Below, piece after piece: positions 27,170 through 35,058 of a stretch of 64,000 nt of DNA. The notes under the pieces are model-generated. The model was given only the letters and a program-made list of their open reading frames with translations. It was not told the origin of the DNA and did not search any database. Position 1 is the first letter of the stretch. Each line of letters opens with the position of its first letter. Made by a program: the position numbers and the translations under genes. The stretch comes from Nocardioides sp. JS614 (lineage in GTDB: Bacteria; Actinomycetota; Actinomycetes; Propionibacteriales; Nocardioidaceae): assembly GCF_000015265.1 (NCBI RefSeq), contig NC_008699.1, positions 3,968,001-4,032,000 on the forward strand, in the 5' to 3' direction.

Positions 27170-27970
27170 ATGAGCAAGCATCGCGCCGGTCGCCACGCCC
27201 GTGGAGGCGCCCATCGTGCGCCACAGCACCAGCACCGCCGCTCCGCAGGAGGCCGCTCCTGGAGAGTGCCGCTGAGCACGACCCTGGGCGCCCTCGCCGC
27301 GGGAGCGGCCATCGCCGGCGCCACACTCGGCGCCGCGACGCCCCTCGACCAGGACATCGAGCAGCGCGGCGCCGAAGCCGCCGTCGCTCCCCCGCGGCTG
27401 GCGACCGGGGCCCGGGGCCGACGCGTGGTGTCCCGCAGCGCCGACCGCCTGGCGACGCAGAGCGCCGCCGGCGCCGAGGCGGGCCGGCTGCAGGCCGCGG
27501 CTCGAGCGCGCGAGGCAGCCCTCTCCCGGATCGAGGACCTCGCCGGCACCCGGGCCGCCTACCTGCGCCGGAACCGGTGGGTGCTGCCGTTCACCGGCTA
27601 CCGCATCACCGCCACCTTCGGCGACACCGGCTCGCTGTGGTCGACCGTGCACACGGGCGTCGACCTCGCCGCGCCCACCGGGACGGTGACGGGCGCCGTC
27701 GGCGCCGGGGTCATCACCTTCGTCGGGTACGACGGCGCGTACGGCAACAAGGTGGTCGTCACGCACGCCGACGGCACGGAGACCTGGTACGCCCACCTCG
27801 ATACCATCACGGTGGCGGTCGGCCAGGAGGTGGCGGCCGGGCAGCAGATCGGGACGGTCGGCGCGACCGGCAACGTCACCGGCCCGCACCTGCACCTCGA
27901 GGTCCGTCCGGACGGGCAGGACCCGGTCGACCCGGTCCCGGTGCTCAGGGAGCGCGGGGTCGAGCTCTGA
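27170..27970 (+). CDS. M23-family (LytM-like) metallopeptidase domain protein
   Basis: A 266-residue exported protein. A basic His/Arg N-terminus, a hydrophobic signal/anchor (~36-57), a helical linker (~85-125), then an M23 domain at ~135-260. Zinc/catalytic residues: H-x3-D in VHTGVDLAAPTG, H in ETWYAHLD, and H-x-H in GPHLHLEV. These peptidases cut peptide cross-links in peptidoglycan. Its place in the island suggests cell-wall remodelling during envelope stress. A GGGAAGGGAA ribosome-binding site precedes ATG 27170. Convergent with the ABC-YHS gene, only 3 bp apart. Confidence 0.88.
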   Translation: MSKHRAGRHARGGAHRAPQHQHRRSAGGRSWRVPLSTTLGALAAGAAIAGATLGAATPLDQDIEQRGAEAAVAPPRLATGARGRRVVSRSADRLATQSAAGAEAGRLQAAARAREAALSRIEDLAGTRAAYLRRNRWVLPFTGYRITATFGDTGSLWSTVHTGVDLAAPTGTVTGAVGAGVITFVGYDGAYGNKVVVTHADGTETWYAHLDTITVAVGQEVAAGQQIGTVGATGNVTGPHLHLEVRPDGQDPVDPVPVLRERGVEL

Positions 27971-27973
27971 GCC

Positions 27974-28879
27974 CTACGACGGCACGTCGGCGCCCGGCCC
28001 GTACCGATCGGGGTGGGAGCGGAACTCGGCGGCGCACGCCTCCGAGCAGAACCAGCGCGGACGTCCGTCCACGTCCACCCGAGGGCCCGTCGTCTCGACC
28101 TGCATGCCGCAGACCGGGTCGACCGCCATCGCCGCCAGCTCCTTGAACCTCCCGTCCTCGAGCCACAGGACGCGGTCGGCGACCTCGCGCAGCCGGTCGT
28201 CGTGGCTGACGATCACGACCGCGCGGCCGTCCTCGTCCGCAACCCGCCGCAGGAGCCGGGCCAGCTCGCGCCCGCGGGCAGCGTCCAGGTTCGCGGTCGG
28301 CTCGTCGGCCAGGACCACCGGCGGATCGTTGGCCAGCGCACGCGCGACAGCGACGCGCTGCTGTTCGCCACCGGAGAGCCGCGACGGCCGCGCGCCTGCG
28401 CGGTGATCGAGCCCGACGCGTTCGAGCAGCTCTCGAGCCGTCGCCCGTGCCGACGGCCCCGTTCGTCCGGCGATGTTGCAGGCGACGGCGACGTTCTCCT
28501 CGGCGGAGAGCGCATCGAGCAACGCATAGTCCTGGAAGATGAACCCGAAGGTGTGGGCGCGCAGCTGCGGTAGGACCTTCTCGGACGCGGCGGTGAGCTC
28601 GAGCTCGGCTCCGTCCGCGCGGATCACCGCGATCGAGCCGGCGGTCGGCCGCAGCAGCGCCCCGAGCATCAGCAGCAGCGTCGTCTTGCCCGACCCGGAC
28701 GGCCCCATGACCAGGAGCAGCTCCCCCGCCCGCACTTCCAGGTCGATGCCGTTGACCGCCTTGACCGACGTGGCGTCACCGCCGTAGGTCTTGACCAGGC
28801 CGCGAACCTTGAGGACGGGGCCGGATGGCGAGCTGGGCGCGTCTCGAGGGACGCGCCTGTCTGAGGGTGTGATGCTCAT
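27974..28879 (-). CDS. ABC transporter ATP-binding protein fused to a YHS domain
   Basis: A 301-residue protein. Residues ~22-248 are a LolD/MacB-type ATPase: Walker A GPSGSGKTT (59-67), Q-loop FIFQDYALL, signature LSGGEQQR (168-175), Walker B VVLADEP (188-194), H-loop VSHDD. Residues ~252-294 are a YHS metal-binding domain (DPVCGMQV... FCSEACAAEFRSHPDRY) with C257, C278 and C282. YHS domains bind Cu/Ag and other metals in copper proteins. The fusion could make the exporter metal-sensitive. The ATG overlaps the permease stop (ATGA). The fusion junction (FKELAAMAVDPVCG) shows no stop or frameshift. Confidence 0.9.
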   Translation of the reverse strand: MSITPSDRRVPRDAPSSPSGPVLKVRGLVKTYGGDATSVKAVNGIDLEVRAGELLLVMGPSGSGKTTLLLMLGALLRPTAGSIAVIRADGAELELTAASEKVLPQLRAHTFGFIFQDYALLDALSAEENVAVACNIAGRTGPSARATARELLERVGLDHRAGARPSRLSGGEQQRVAVARALANDPPVVLADEPTANLDAARGRELARLLRRVADEDGRAVVIVSHDDRLREVADRVLWLEDGRFKELAAMAVDPVCGMQVETTGPRVDVDGRPRWFCSEACAAEFRSHPDRYGPGADVPS

Positions 28880-30018
28880 CTGGACTCCCTGAAGGCGGTG
28901 GCGGGATCGAGGGCGGCGACGCGCCGTAGCGGCCACAGCGCGGCCACCAGTCCGACCACGAGCGCGGAGACCGCCGTCCGCGTGCTCGCCTCCGCCGTCA
29001 CCTCGATCTGGACGTCGGGTGCGACCTGGCGAAGCGCCACCGCGACCACCATGGCCAGGACGGTCGCGAGTCCCGCCGCCAGGCCGACGGTCCACAGCAC
29101 CTGGCTGACCACGGTGCCCACGAGCCGGGCGGTCGACGACCCGAGTGCCTTGAGGACGGCGAAGTCGCGCAACCGGTTCAGCGTCGACGTCATCAGACCG
29201 AGCGCGATGACCGCGAGGGCGATCGCCAGCCCGACGGTCGACATCAACCGCAGCAGGTCCGCGCTCATGTCGGTCACGACTCGGGTCTCGGACGCCACGA
29301 ACTCGTCGCGGGTCTGCACGGCCAGGTCCGGGGCCGCCGTCCGGACCCGGTCAGCCAGGATCGCCTGGTCGACACCGGCGGAAGCGCCCACGAGCAGGTA
29401 CGCCGGGCTCGCGCTGTGGTCCTGCCCGTGTCCCGCCACCGGCAGCAGTGCGAACTGCTCGGAGTCGACGAACACCGTGGTGTTGGTGATGCTCGTGCCG
29501 GCCGTCGAGAGCCCCGAGACGCGGAGCGGTGTCCCGAGCACGGTCACCGAGCCGCCCAGCGGGGCACCGAGCTGGTCGCCGGCCTGCTCGTCGATGACCG
29601 CCTCACCCATGCCCGGCGGACGGCCGGCGACCAGGCGGGCCGGACCACCGCGCCCGAGCTCGGTGTCGTAGCCGATGACGTACGACAGCTGCCGGCCGTT
29701 CGGGCCGCCGATCGATCCGGACGTGAAGTCGATGCCCGTCACCCAGGCCACCCCCGGCACCTCGGCGACGCGTGCCAGAGCGTCCGGAGGGAGGACCGAC
29801 GAGGACATGTGCATGGTGCGCACGCCCTGCTGGGAGACGAACACATCCGCGGGCGACGTGCGGATGTAGTAGGTGACGCGGTCGATGGCGCCGGCGAAGA
29901 TGCCGTTCAGCAGGAGCACCAGCAGCAGCGACGCAGCAACGCCCAGGACGGCGAGCACGGCCCGGCGGCGCTCGACGAACAGGAACCGCCGGCCCACAGG
30001 GACGGCCCGGCCGCTCAT
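28876..30018 (-). CDS. ABC transporter permease (FtsX/MacB type)
   Basis: A 380-residue permease. One N-terminal membrane helix (AVLAVLGVAASLLLVLLLNG), a large extracellular domain (~50-250), then three C-terminal helices with the FtsX-like cytoplasmic loop LRDFAVLKALGSS. This is the architecture of MacB/LolE-type mechanotransmission ABC proteins, which push lipoproteins or envelope substrates rather than transport through a pore. It overlaps both neighbours by 4 bp (ATGA). It is likely the partner of the permease at 30015 and the ATPase-YHS protein. Confidence 0.88.
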   Translation of the reverse strand: MSGRAVPVGRRFLFVERRRAVLAVLGVAASLLLVLLLNGIFAGAIDRVTYYIRTSPADVFVSQQGVRTMHMSSSVLPPDALARVAEVPGVAWVTGIDFTSGSIGGPNGRQLSYVIGYDTELGRGGPARLVAGRPPGMGEAVIDEQAGDQLGAPLGGSVTVLGTPLRVSGLSTAGTSITNTTVFVDSEQFALLPVAGHGQDHSASPAYLLVGASAGVDQAILADRVRTAAPDLAVQTRDEFVASETRVVTDMSADLLRLMSTVGLAIALAVIALGLMTSTLNRLRDFAVLKALGSSTARLVGTVVSQVLWTVGLAAGLATVLAMVVAVALRQVAPDVQIEVTAEASTRTAVSALVVGLVAALWPLRRVAALDPATAFRESR

Positions 30019-31166
30019 CGTCCGGTCCTGAAGGCCGAGGCGGCGTCGAGCCGGCCGATCCGGCGGACCGGCAGCCAGGCGGCCAGCAGCGTCATCGCCA
30101 CTGCCGCGGTCGTCGTCTGCACGAGGGTCGTCCGGGTGATCACGACCGGGAAGGCGGGGCGCCACCACGCCAGCAGCTCTCGCGCGAGCAGGAGCAGCAC
30201 GACCGAGCCGACCGCGCCGGTCGCAGCGAGCACCGCCGTCTCGGCCAGGGTGATCCGTCGGAGGTCTCGCGGGGTCGCCCCCAGCGCCTTCAGGATGCCC
30301 AGGTCGCGCTGTTGCTCGCAGATGCGCGTGTAGGCGACGAGCGCGACGATCAAGGTCCCGGCCGCGAACGCGACTCCGACCATGAGCCGGACCGGCGTGC
30401 CGTAGATCGAGGTGGCCAGGCTCAGGGACTCCTGGTGGAGCTCGCGCGGCGTCCGGACGGCGTACCCGGCCGCTGTGAGCTGCCGCCGCACGGCGGTGGG
30501 ATCGTCGGCGCTGATCAGCACGGCACCGGCCGCGCCGGGCGAGTCCAGCATGTCGTTGACCGCGTCCGTGGTGAGGAACAGCAGCGGGGTCATGAACAGG
30601 GCGGTGCCACCGGTCCGGCCCACGATCCGCATCTGGTGGCCGAGGATCGGGAGCCGATCACCGAGCGCCAGCCCGTGCTGGTCGGCGAAGACCGCATCGA
30701 CGGCCACCTCGTCGATCGCGACCGGCGCCCGCCCGTCCTCGATGTCCCAGGGCCCGCCCATCCCGCTGGCTGGGTCGAACGCCACCGTCGCGGTCGCAGC
30801 CTTCCCATGCGCCAGCTCCAGGATCTGGTACATGGTGCGCACACTCGCAGTCGCGGTGACGCCGTCGACCTGACCCACGGCTGCGGTCGTCCCGGCGGGG
30901 AGCACCCCTGGGTCGGCGAACAGCGTGTGCGTGTCGGGAGGGACGACGACCAGGTCGGCGCGGGTGTGGTCGTCGTACGTCGTGACCCGTTCCTGGATCC
31001 CGGCCCACAGCCCCGTGAGGAGGAGCATCAGCATCAGGGCCAGGGCGATACCCGCTGCACCGGCGGCGCTCTGCCGTCTGCTCGCGGCCAGCAACCGCGC
31101 GGCCACCCCGGGGGTCCAGGCCGACCCACCGGTGGTCGCCCCGCCGGTCCCTCCAAGCGAACTCAC
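30015..31166 (-). CDS. ABC transporter permease (FtsX/MacB type)
   Basis: A 383-residue second permease with the same topology as its neighbour: first helix at ~38-57 (GIALALMLMLLLTGLWAG), an extracellular domain, and C-terminal helices with the motif QQRDLGILKALGATPRDL. Two different permease subunits next to one ATPase suggest a heterodimeric exporter. The GTG start at 31164-31166 follows the His-rich small membrane protein by 27 bp, on the same strand. The substrate is not evident. Confidence 0.88.
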   Translation of the reverse strand: MSSLGGTGGATTGGSAWTPGVAARLLAASRRQSAAGAAGIALALMLMLLLTGLWAGIQERVTTYDDHTRADLVVVPPDTHTLFADPGVLPAGTTAAVGQVDGVTATASVRTMYQILELAHGKAATATVAFDPASGMGGPWDIEDGRAPVAIDEVAVDAVFADQHGLALGDRLPILGHQMRIVGRTGGTALFMTPLLFLTTDAVNDMLDSPGAAGAVLISADDPTAVRRQLTAAGYAVRTPRELHQESLSLATSIYGTPVRLMVGVAFAAGTLIVALVAYTRICEQQRDLGILKALGATPRDLRRITLAETAVLAATGAVGSVVLLLLARELLAWWRPAFPVVITRTTLVQTTTAAVAMTLLAAWLPVRRIGRLDAASAFRTGR

Positions 31167-31193
31167 GTCCCACGCCCCTCGCGGGTAGACCAG

Positions 31194-31532
31194 CTAGTGG
31201 TTCCCGTGACCCCCACCCGGCATGGCGCGCATCATCAGCGCCATCATGAGCGTGCAGAGGATCGCCGGGACCAGGATCCCGGGGCTGGCGGCACCGGCCG
31301 CCATCAGGCCGACCGCGATCAGCAGCATCGGGATGCAGCAGATCAGCATCATCCAGCCGTGGCCCCCATGACCCCCATGGCCACCCGCCTGCTCGGTCCG
31401 GGCGTGCTCGGTGTGGTCACCGTGATCGCCGCCCGGGAGGTGCTGGTCGTGCCGGAGCAGGCTGCCCTCGGCGGAAGGAATGCGTTCCTCCGACCCGCCG
31501 TACGACGCCACGCCGCCGGCCCGCTCGGTCAT
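31194..31532 (-). CDS. small His/Gly-rich membrane protein
   Basis: A 112-residue protein. A His/Asp-rich segment (HDQHLPGGDHGDHTEHAR, then GGHGGHGGHG) precedes two hydrophobic helices with a CC pair at the start of the first (MMLICCIPMLLIAVGLMAAG) and a cysteine plus a Met-rich stretch in the second (ILCTLMMALMMRAM). It ends GGGHGNH. Histidine, cysteine and methionine in this density are typical of copper-binding membrane proteins. ATG 31530-31532 overlaps the upstream stop (ATGA). I do not recognise a named family. Confidence 0.75.
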   Translation of the reverse strand: MTERAGGVASYGGSEERIPSAEGSLLRHDQHLPGGDHGDHTEHARTEQAGGHGGHGGHGWMMLICCIPMLLIAVGLMAAGAASPGILVPAILCTLMMALMMRAMPGGGHGNH

Positions 31533-31774
31533 CGGGTGCTCCCCTCGAGCGAGGACGGCACGTGGTGGAGCCGGGCGTAGAGCGGGCAGTGCCCGACTGC
31601 GCCGGTGACCACCAGGTCGAGGCCGGCGAGCACCAGCAGCACCTCCAGGACGAGCACGATGATGCCCGGTCCTGCGGTCAGCAGGGCGACGCCGCCGACC
31701 GCGGCGGCCGCGCCGATCACGATCCTCGCCACCCGTTCCGGTGGGGTGACGTTCACGGGCCAACGAGGTGACAT
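31529..31774 (-). CDS. DUF2892 family membrane protein
   Basis: An 81-residue protein with two hydrophobic helices. The N-terminal VTPPERVARIVIGAA and the C-terminal GHCPLYARL segment are typical of the DUF2892 family (YgaP membrane-domain type), often found with rhodanese or sulfur/metal genes. It is the first gene of the minus-strand operon leading to the ABC-YHS exporter. Box C lies 88 bp upstream. Confidence 0.82.
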   Translation of the reverse strand: MSPRWPVNVTPPERVARIVIGAAAAVGGVALLTAGPGIIVLVLEVLLVLAGLDLVVTGAVGHCPLYARLHHVPSSLEGSTR

Positions 31775-31861
31775 GACAGCCTCCGAACTTGTTCTCGACC
31801 CGCTAGTCGGGTCCTGGCTCCACTGTCGGCGGCGCCCTTGAAGATCAGTGCTGCGTTGGCG

Positions 31862-31877
31862 TGAAGGTTCGTTGAAG
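31862..31877 (-). promoter_or_regulatory. response-regulator box C (direct repeat)
   Basis: Read on the minus strand: CTTCA-acgaac-CTTCA, 11-bp spacing, 88 bp upstream of the DUF2892 gene. A further TGAAG (plus strand) at 31839-31843 lies two helical turns closer to the gene. Confidence 0.65.
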
Positions 31878-31906
31878 GTCGCCGTGCTGGGCTTCGGATG
31901 CGCCGC

Positions 31907-32344
31907 TCAGCCGTCGTGGTGCTGCGAGTGCTGGTCCGGGGAGGACGGTCGCGCTGGGCCGGAGTCGTCGGCCGAGCGGGTGATCGCCGGTCCGATGCCG
32001 AAGGCGGAGAGCGAGAAGACGGTCACGAACACCGCGACGGCGATCGCGGGCGCCTTCCACGTCCGGTGCCGCCGGTACAGACGAAGCAGGAACGGGATCG
32101 AGAGCACCAGGCCCGCGACGCCGAACAGGGCGTTGCCGGTCGCCCCCGTGACGAGGAAGGCGCCTGCGAACAGCCCGACGTGGTGCAGGACGTGGGGCGC
32201 CAGGCCGAGGAGACCGGTCACCGCGGTGCCGGCCGCGTTCCAGGCACTGGCCAGCCACCTCCGGTCGGCCACTGTCGACTCCGTCGCCGGTTCGGTCGCT
32301 GCGGGCAGCTCACCGAGCACCGGGGCCGGCCCTTGGTCGGCCAC
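31907..32344 (-). CDS. hypothetical membrane protein
   Basis: A 145-residue protein with three or four hydrophobic segments (AVTGLLGLAPHVLHHVGLFAG; GNALFGVAGLVLSIPFLL; APAIAVAVFVTVFSLSAFG) and a His-rich C-terminal tail (DQHSQHHDG). It also has HVLHH within the first helix. The GTG at 32342-32344 begins one base after the SHOCT gene stop, so both are one operon. I recognise no named family, but His-rich short membrane proteins recur in this island and suggest metal handling. Confidence 0.7.
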   Translation of the reverse strand: MADQGPAPVLGELPAATEPATESTVADRRWLASAWNAAGTAVTGLLGLAPHVLHHVGLFAGAFLVTGATGNALFGVAGLVLSIPFLLRLYRRHRTWKAPAIAVAVFVTVFSLSAFGIGPAITRSADDSGPARPSSPDQHSQHHDG

Positions 32345-32345
32345 G

Positions 32346-32636
32346 TCAGGAGCCCTGGACGTCTGAGGAGTGACGACGGCGCGGGTGGTCGGTCGTGCGG
32401 AGCACGTCCGTCCGCAGCCGGTACTCGGCCTCGTCGATCTCGCCGCGCGCATACCGCTCGGCCAGGATCTGATCGGGCTGCCGGTCGGAGCGCGGACCGC
32501 CGCCCTCCTGGGAGCGAGCAGGCCGGAACACCATCACGATCACCGCGATCACGGCGCCCCAGACGACCGCCATCATCACGGCCATGCCCAGCCAGGTGCC
32601 CCAGCCCCAACCAGCGTCAGGGTTCCACCCCATCAT
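32346..32636 (-). CDS. SHOCT-domain membrane protein
   Basis: A 96-residue protein with one N-terminal membrane helix (WLGMAVMMAVVWGAVIAVIVMVF) and a C-terminal SHOCT domain (PDQILAERYARGEIDEAEYRLRTDVL). SHOCT domains are short interaction modules in small envelope proteins. The N-terminal MMGWNPDAGWGWG is Met/Trp-rich as in many copper-cluster members. Box D is 102 bp upstream and a long palindrome lies 30 bp upstream of the ATG. Confidence 0.82.
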   Translation of the reverse strand: MMGWNPDAGWGWGTWLGMAVMMAVVWGAVIAVIVMVFRPARSQEGGGPRSDRQPDQILAERYARGEIDEAEYRLRTDVLRTTDHPRRRHSSDVQGS

Positions 32637-32665
32637 CGGACCTCAACCTCCCTCGGGCCGCCGGC

Positions 32666-32687
32666 CGACCGATCGGCCGATCGGTCG
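32666..32687. promoter_or_regulatory. perfect 22-bp palindrome in the divergent promoter region
   Basis: CGACCGATCGG followed by its exact complement CCGATCGGTCG, with no spacer, between the SHOCT gene (minus) and the response regulator (plus). Such a long perfect dyad suggests an operator for a second, dimeric regulator or a cruciform/terminator structure. A similar but imperfect sequence lies at 394-412 upstream of copZ. Confidence 0.55.
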
Positions 32688-32737
32688 CTGTTGCTCCACC
32701 TTGGGTGGCACACCTGGATGGCGCCGTACGGTTCCTG

Positions 32738-32753
32738 TGAAGGTTCGGTCAAG
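32738..32753 (-). promoter_or_regulatory. response-regulator box D (direct repeat)
   Basis: Minus-strand CTTGA-ccgaac-CTTCA, 11-bp spacing, between the divergent SHOCT operon (102 bp away) and the response regulator (52 bp away). It could serve both and allow autoregulation. Confidence 0.62.
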
Positions 32754-32804
32754 ATGCCGCCGTCAGGTCGGGATCTCGTTGAACCAGGCGCCACTGCTGC
32801 CACG

Positions 32805-33611
32805 ATGAACGTCGTGATCGAGAATGCAGACCGGCCCTCCTCCCGGACGGATCCCACGAGTGCCGGTGCAGGCGGATCCACAGCACCGGGGGCGGCACGG
32901 CCTGCCCTGCGCGCCATGGTCGTGGAGGACGAGGTCGAGCTCGCCGCCGTCGTGGGCAGCTACCTGGAGCGGGCCGGGTACGAGGTCGCGCTGGCCCACG
33001 ACGGACTGCGAGCGGTCGACCTCGCGCGTGAGGTCGATCCGGACGTCGTGATCCTCGATCTCGGACTCCCGGGCATCGACGGCATCGAGGTGTGCCGCCG
33101 GCTGCGCACCTTCAGCGACTGCTACGTCGTGATGCTCACCGCCCGCAGCGACGAGGTCGACATGCTGATCGGACTCTCCGTCGGCGCCGACGACTACATG
33201 ACCAAGCCGTTCAGTCCGCGCGAGCTCCTCGCCCGGCTGCAGGCCATCCTGCGCCGGCCACGACCGAAGACCGGCCAGCGGGCCGACGTCGCAACGGCGG
33301 GCACGATCCTGACGTTCGGTGCGCTCTCCATCGACGTGGAGGCGCGCGAGGTCTGGCTCCGCGACGAGCTGGTGCCCCTGACCCGCACCGAGTTCGACCT
33401 GCTCGCCACGCTCGCCGAGCGCCCCCGACTCGTGTTCTCACGCCGCCAGCTCATCGATCGCGTCTGGGGGGAGGACTGGGTGGGCGACGAGCACCTGGTC
33501 GACGTCCACATCGGGCACCTGCGTCGCAAGCTGGACGACGACGCGAGCCGGGGCCAGTACCTGCGAACGGTCCGCGGTGTCGGCTACCGCATGGGCACCG
33601 GCGAGGAGTGA
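32805..33611 (+). CDS. OmpR/PhoB-family response regulator (orphan)
   Basis: A 268-residue two-component regulator. After a ~35-residue disordered lead, the receiver has the acidic pair E41-D42, phosphoacceptor D85 (VVILDLGLPG), T112 and K134. A winged-helix DNA-binding domain spans ~170-266 (LTRTEFDLLATLAERPRLVFSRRQLIDRVWG; DVHIGHLRRKL; TVRGVGYRM). No histidine kinase gene is adjacent, so it is an orphan here. Its position in the middle of the five CTTCA-N6-CTTCA sites makes it the natural candidate to bind them. Confidence 0.92.
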   Translation: MNVVIENADRPSSRTDPTSAGAGGSTAPGAARPALRAMVVEDEVELAAVVGSYLERAGYEVALAHDGLRAVDLAREVDPDVVILDLGLPGIDGIEVCRRLRTFSDCYVVMLTARSDEVDMLIGLSVGADDYMTKPFSPRELLARLQAILRRPRPKTGQRADVATAGTILTFGALSIDVEAREVWLRDELVPLTRTEFDLLATLAERPRLVFSRRQLIDRVWGEDWVGDEHLVDVHIGHLRRKLDDDASRGQYLRTVRGVGYRMGTGEE

Positions 33612-33677
33612 TCGCATCCGGTGCCGGCGCCGCACCGGGGCCGTAGGACCCCGCGATCCGGGACCTTCCTCCGTCGG

Positions 33678-33693
33678 CTTCAGCGAATCTTCA
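33678..33693 (+). promoter_or_regulatory. response-regulator box E (direct repeat)
   Basis: CTTCA-gcgaat-CTTCA with 11-bp spacing, 80 bp upstream of the glutaredoxin-like gene and 66 bp after the response-regulator stop. Confidence 0.65.
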
Positions 33694-33773
33694 TACGAGC
33701 AGGGCGCGAATCTCCACCAGCGACGCGGAGGCTGGGAGCACCAAGGACACCGCGACTGACAGAAGGGCCGGCC

Positions 33774-34100
33774 ATGCCGCTGATCCCGCCCGTCCACCAC
33801 TCGGCCGGAACGCCCGCCACGGGGTCCCAGCCGGCTGCCGCGATGCGAGTGACCGTCGTCGAGTCGGAGGCGTGCCACTTCTGCGAGGACGCCCTGGCGG
33901 CCCTGAGCGGGTTCGCGCAGGACCACGAGTTCGCCCTCGACGTGGTCGACATCCGCTCGCAGACGGGCCAGGCCCTGGTGCAGCGACACCGGCCGTCGCT
34001 GACACCGCTCGTCCTCGTCGACGGCGAGTTCTTCTCCCAGGGCCGGCTGCCGCGACGGAAGTTCGCGAAGCTCCTGACCGCGCGGGGCCTCGATGGGTGA
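33774..34100 (+). CDS. glutaredoxin/thioredoxin-like protein
   Basis: A 108-residue thioredoxin-fold protein with redox motif C34-H-F-C37 (SEACHFCEDA) and a cis-proline region SLTPLVLVDGEFF. It is in the size range of glutaredoxin-like DUF836 proteins. AGAAGGG precedes ATG 33774; upstream in-frame starts overlap box E and are unlikely. Its end overlaps the CcdA-like membrane gene by 8 bp, suggesting a functional relay. Confidence 0.85.
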   Translation: MPLIPPVHHSAGTPATGSQPAAAMRVTVVESEACHFCEDALAALSGFAQDHEFALDVVDIRSQTGQALVQRHRPSLTPLVLVDGEFFSQGRLPRRKFAKLLTARGLDG

Positions 34101-35046
34101 CCTGCTCACGACCGGCTCCGTTCTCGCGGCCTTCTTCGCCGGTGGCGTGGCGCTGTTCGCCCCGTGCTGCATCGTGTTCCTGGCCCCGTCGTACCTGGCC
34201 GTCGCCGTGAAGAACCGGCGCTGGCGACTGCTCCCGCTCACGTTCGTGTTCGCGGCCGGCCTGGCACTGGTCCTGGTGCCGATCACCCTCGGCATGAGCC
34301 TGGTGGCCTCGACGATCGCCAACTACCACGCTCCGCTCTACTACGCCGGGGGCGCGTTGATGCTCGCCCTGGCCGCATTCTCGCTGTCCGGGCGGATGGT
34401 CAGCATGCCGTCGTTCCTCCGCGCACCGGACACCGCCCGCGGAGACAGCGCCAGCTTCTTCGCGCTCGGGGTCTTCTCCGGTGTCGCGAGCTCGTGCTGC
34501 GCGCCCGTCCTCGCGGGCGTGATGACCCTCTCGGCCCTCTCCGGGTCCGCGGTCGGTGGGATCGCCCTCGGGCTCGCCTACACCTTCGGCATGGTGTTCC
34601 CGCTGTTCGTGATGGCCCTGGCGTGGGACCGCTTCCGGCTCGGCGAGCGGCGCTGGCTCCGCGCGAAGCCGGTCCGCATCCGGGTGGCCGGACGGGTGCT
34701 GGCGACGAACACGATCAACCTGGCCGTCGCGATCGCGTTCGCGCTGATGGGCGGCTTCGTCATCTATCTCGCCAACACGGGCCAGATGACCGGCGGACCC
34801 GGGTTCCAGGTCGCGATGGGCGAGGGTCTCGAACGCCTCTTCACGCGCATCGAGCGCTGGACCGACCCGGTTCCCGAACCCGTCCTCGGCTTGGCGGTCC
34901 TGCTCCTCGCCGCGGGTTTCATCACCGCGACCCTCGCCGATCGGCGCCGGCCGGGACGGGCACCGGGGGACGCGTCAGCAGCCCGGCACGAGCCTGGCCC
35001 GACACCCGATGACGCGTGCCACGACCACCACGAATCAGGCAAGTGA
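34093..35046 (+). CDS. CcdA/DsbD-like cytochrome c biogenesis transmembrane protein
   Basis: A 317-residue protein with six or more membrane helices. Cysteine pairs APCC (helix 1) and SSCCAP (helix 4) match the redox-active positions of CcdA/DsbD, which carry electrons from cytoplasmic thioredoxin across the membrane. The first motif has two adjacent cysteines instead of the usual P-C-x-L-P. The C-terminal tail is His/Asp-rich (DACHDHHESG). It sits between a cytoplasmic glutaredoxin-like protein and a membrane-anchored thioredoxin, making a full trans-membrane thiol relay. Confidence 0.85.
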   Translation: MGDLLTTGSVLAAFFAGGVALFAPCCIVFLAPSYLAVAVKNRRWRLLPLTFVFAAGLALVLVPITLGMSLVASTIANYHAPLYYAGGALMLALAAFSLSGRMVSMPSFLRAPDTARGDSASFFALGVFSGVASSCCAPVLAGVMTLSALSGSAVGGIALGLAYTFGMVFPLFVMALAWDRFRLGERRWLRAKPVRIRVAGRVLATNTINLAVAIAFALMGGFVIYLANTGQMTGGPGFQVAMGEGLERLFTRIERWTDPVPEPVLGLAVLLLAAGFITATLADRRRPGRAPGDASAARHEPGPTPDDACHDHHESGK

Positions 35047-35058
35047 GGAGAGCACGAG

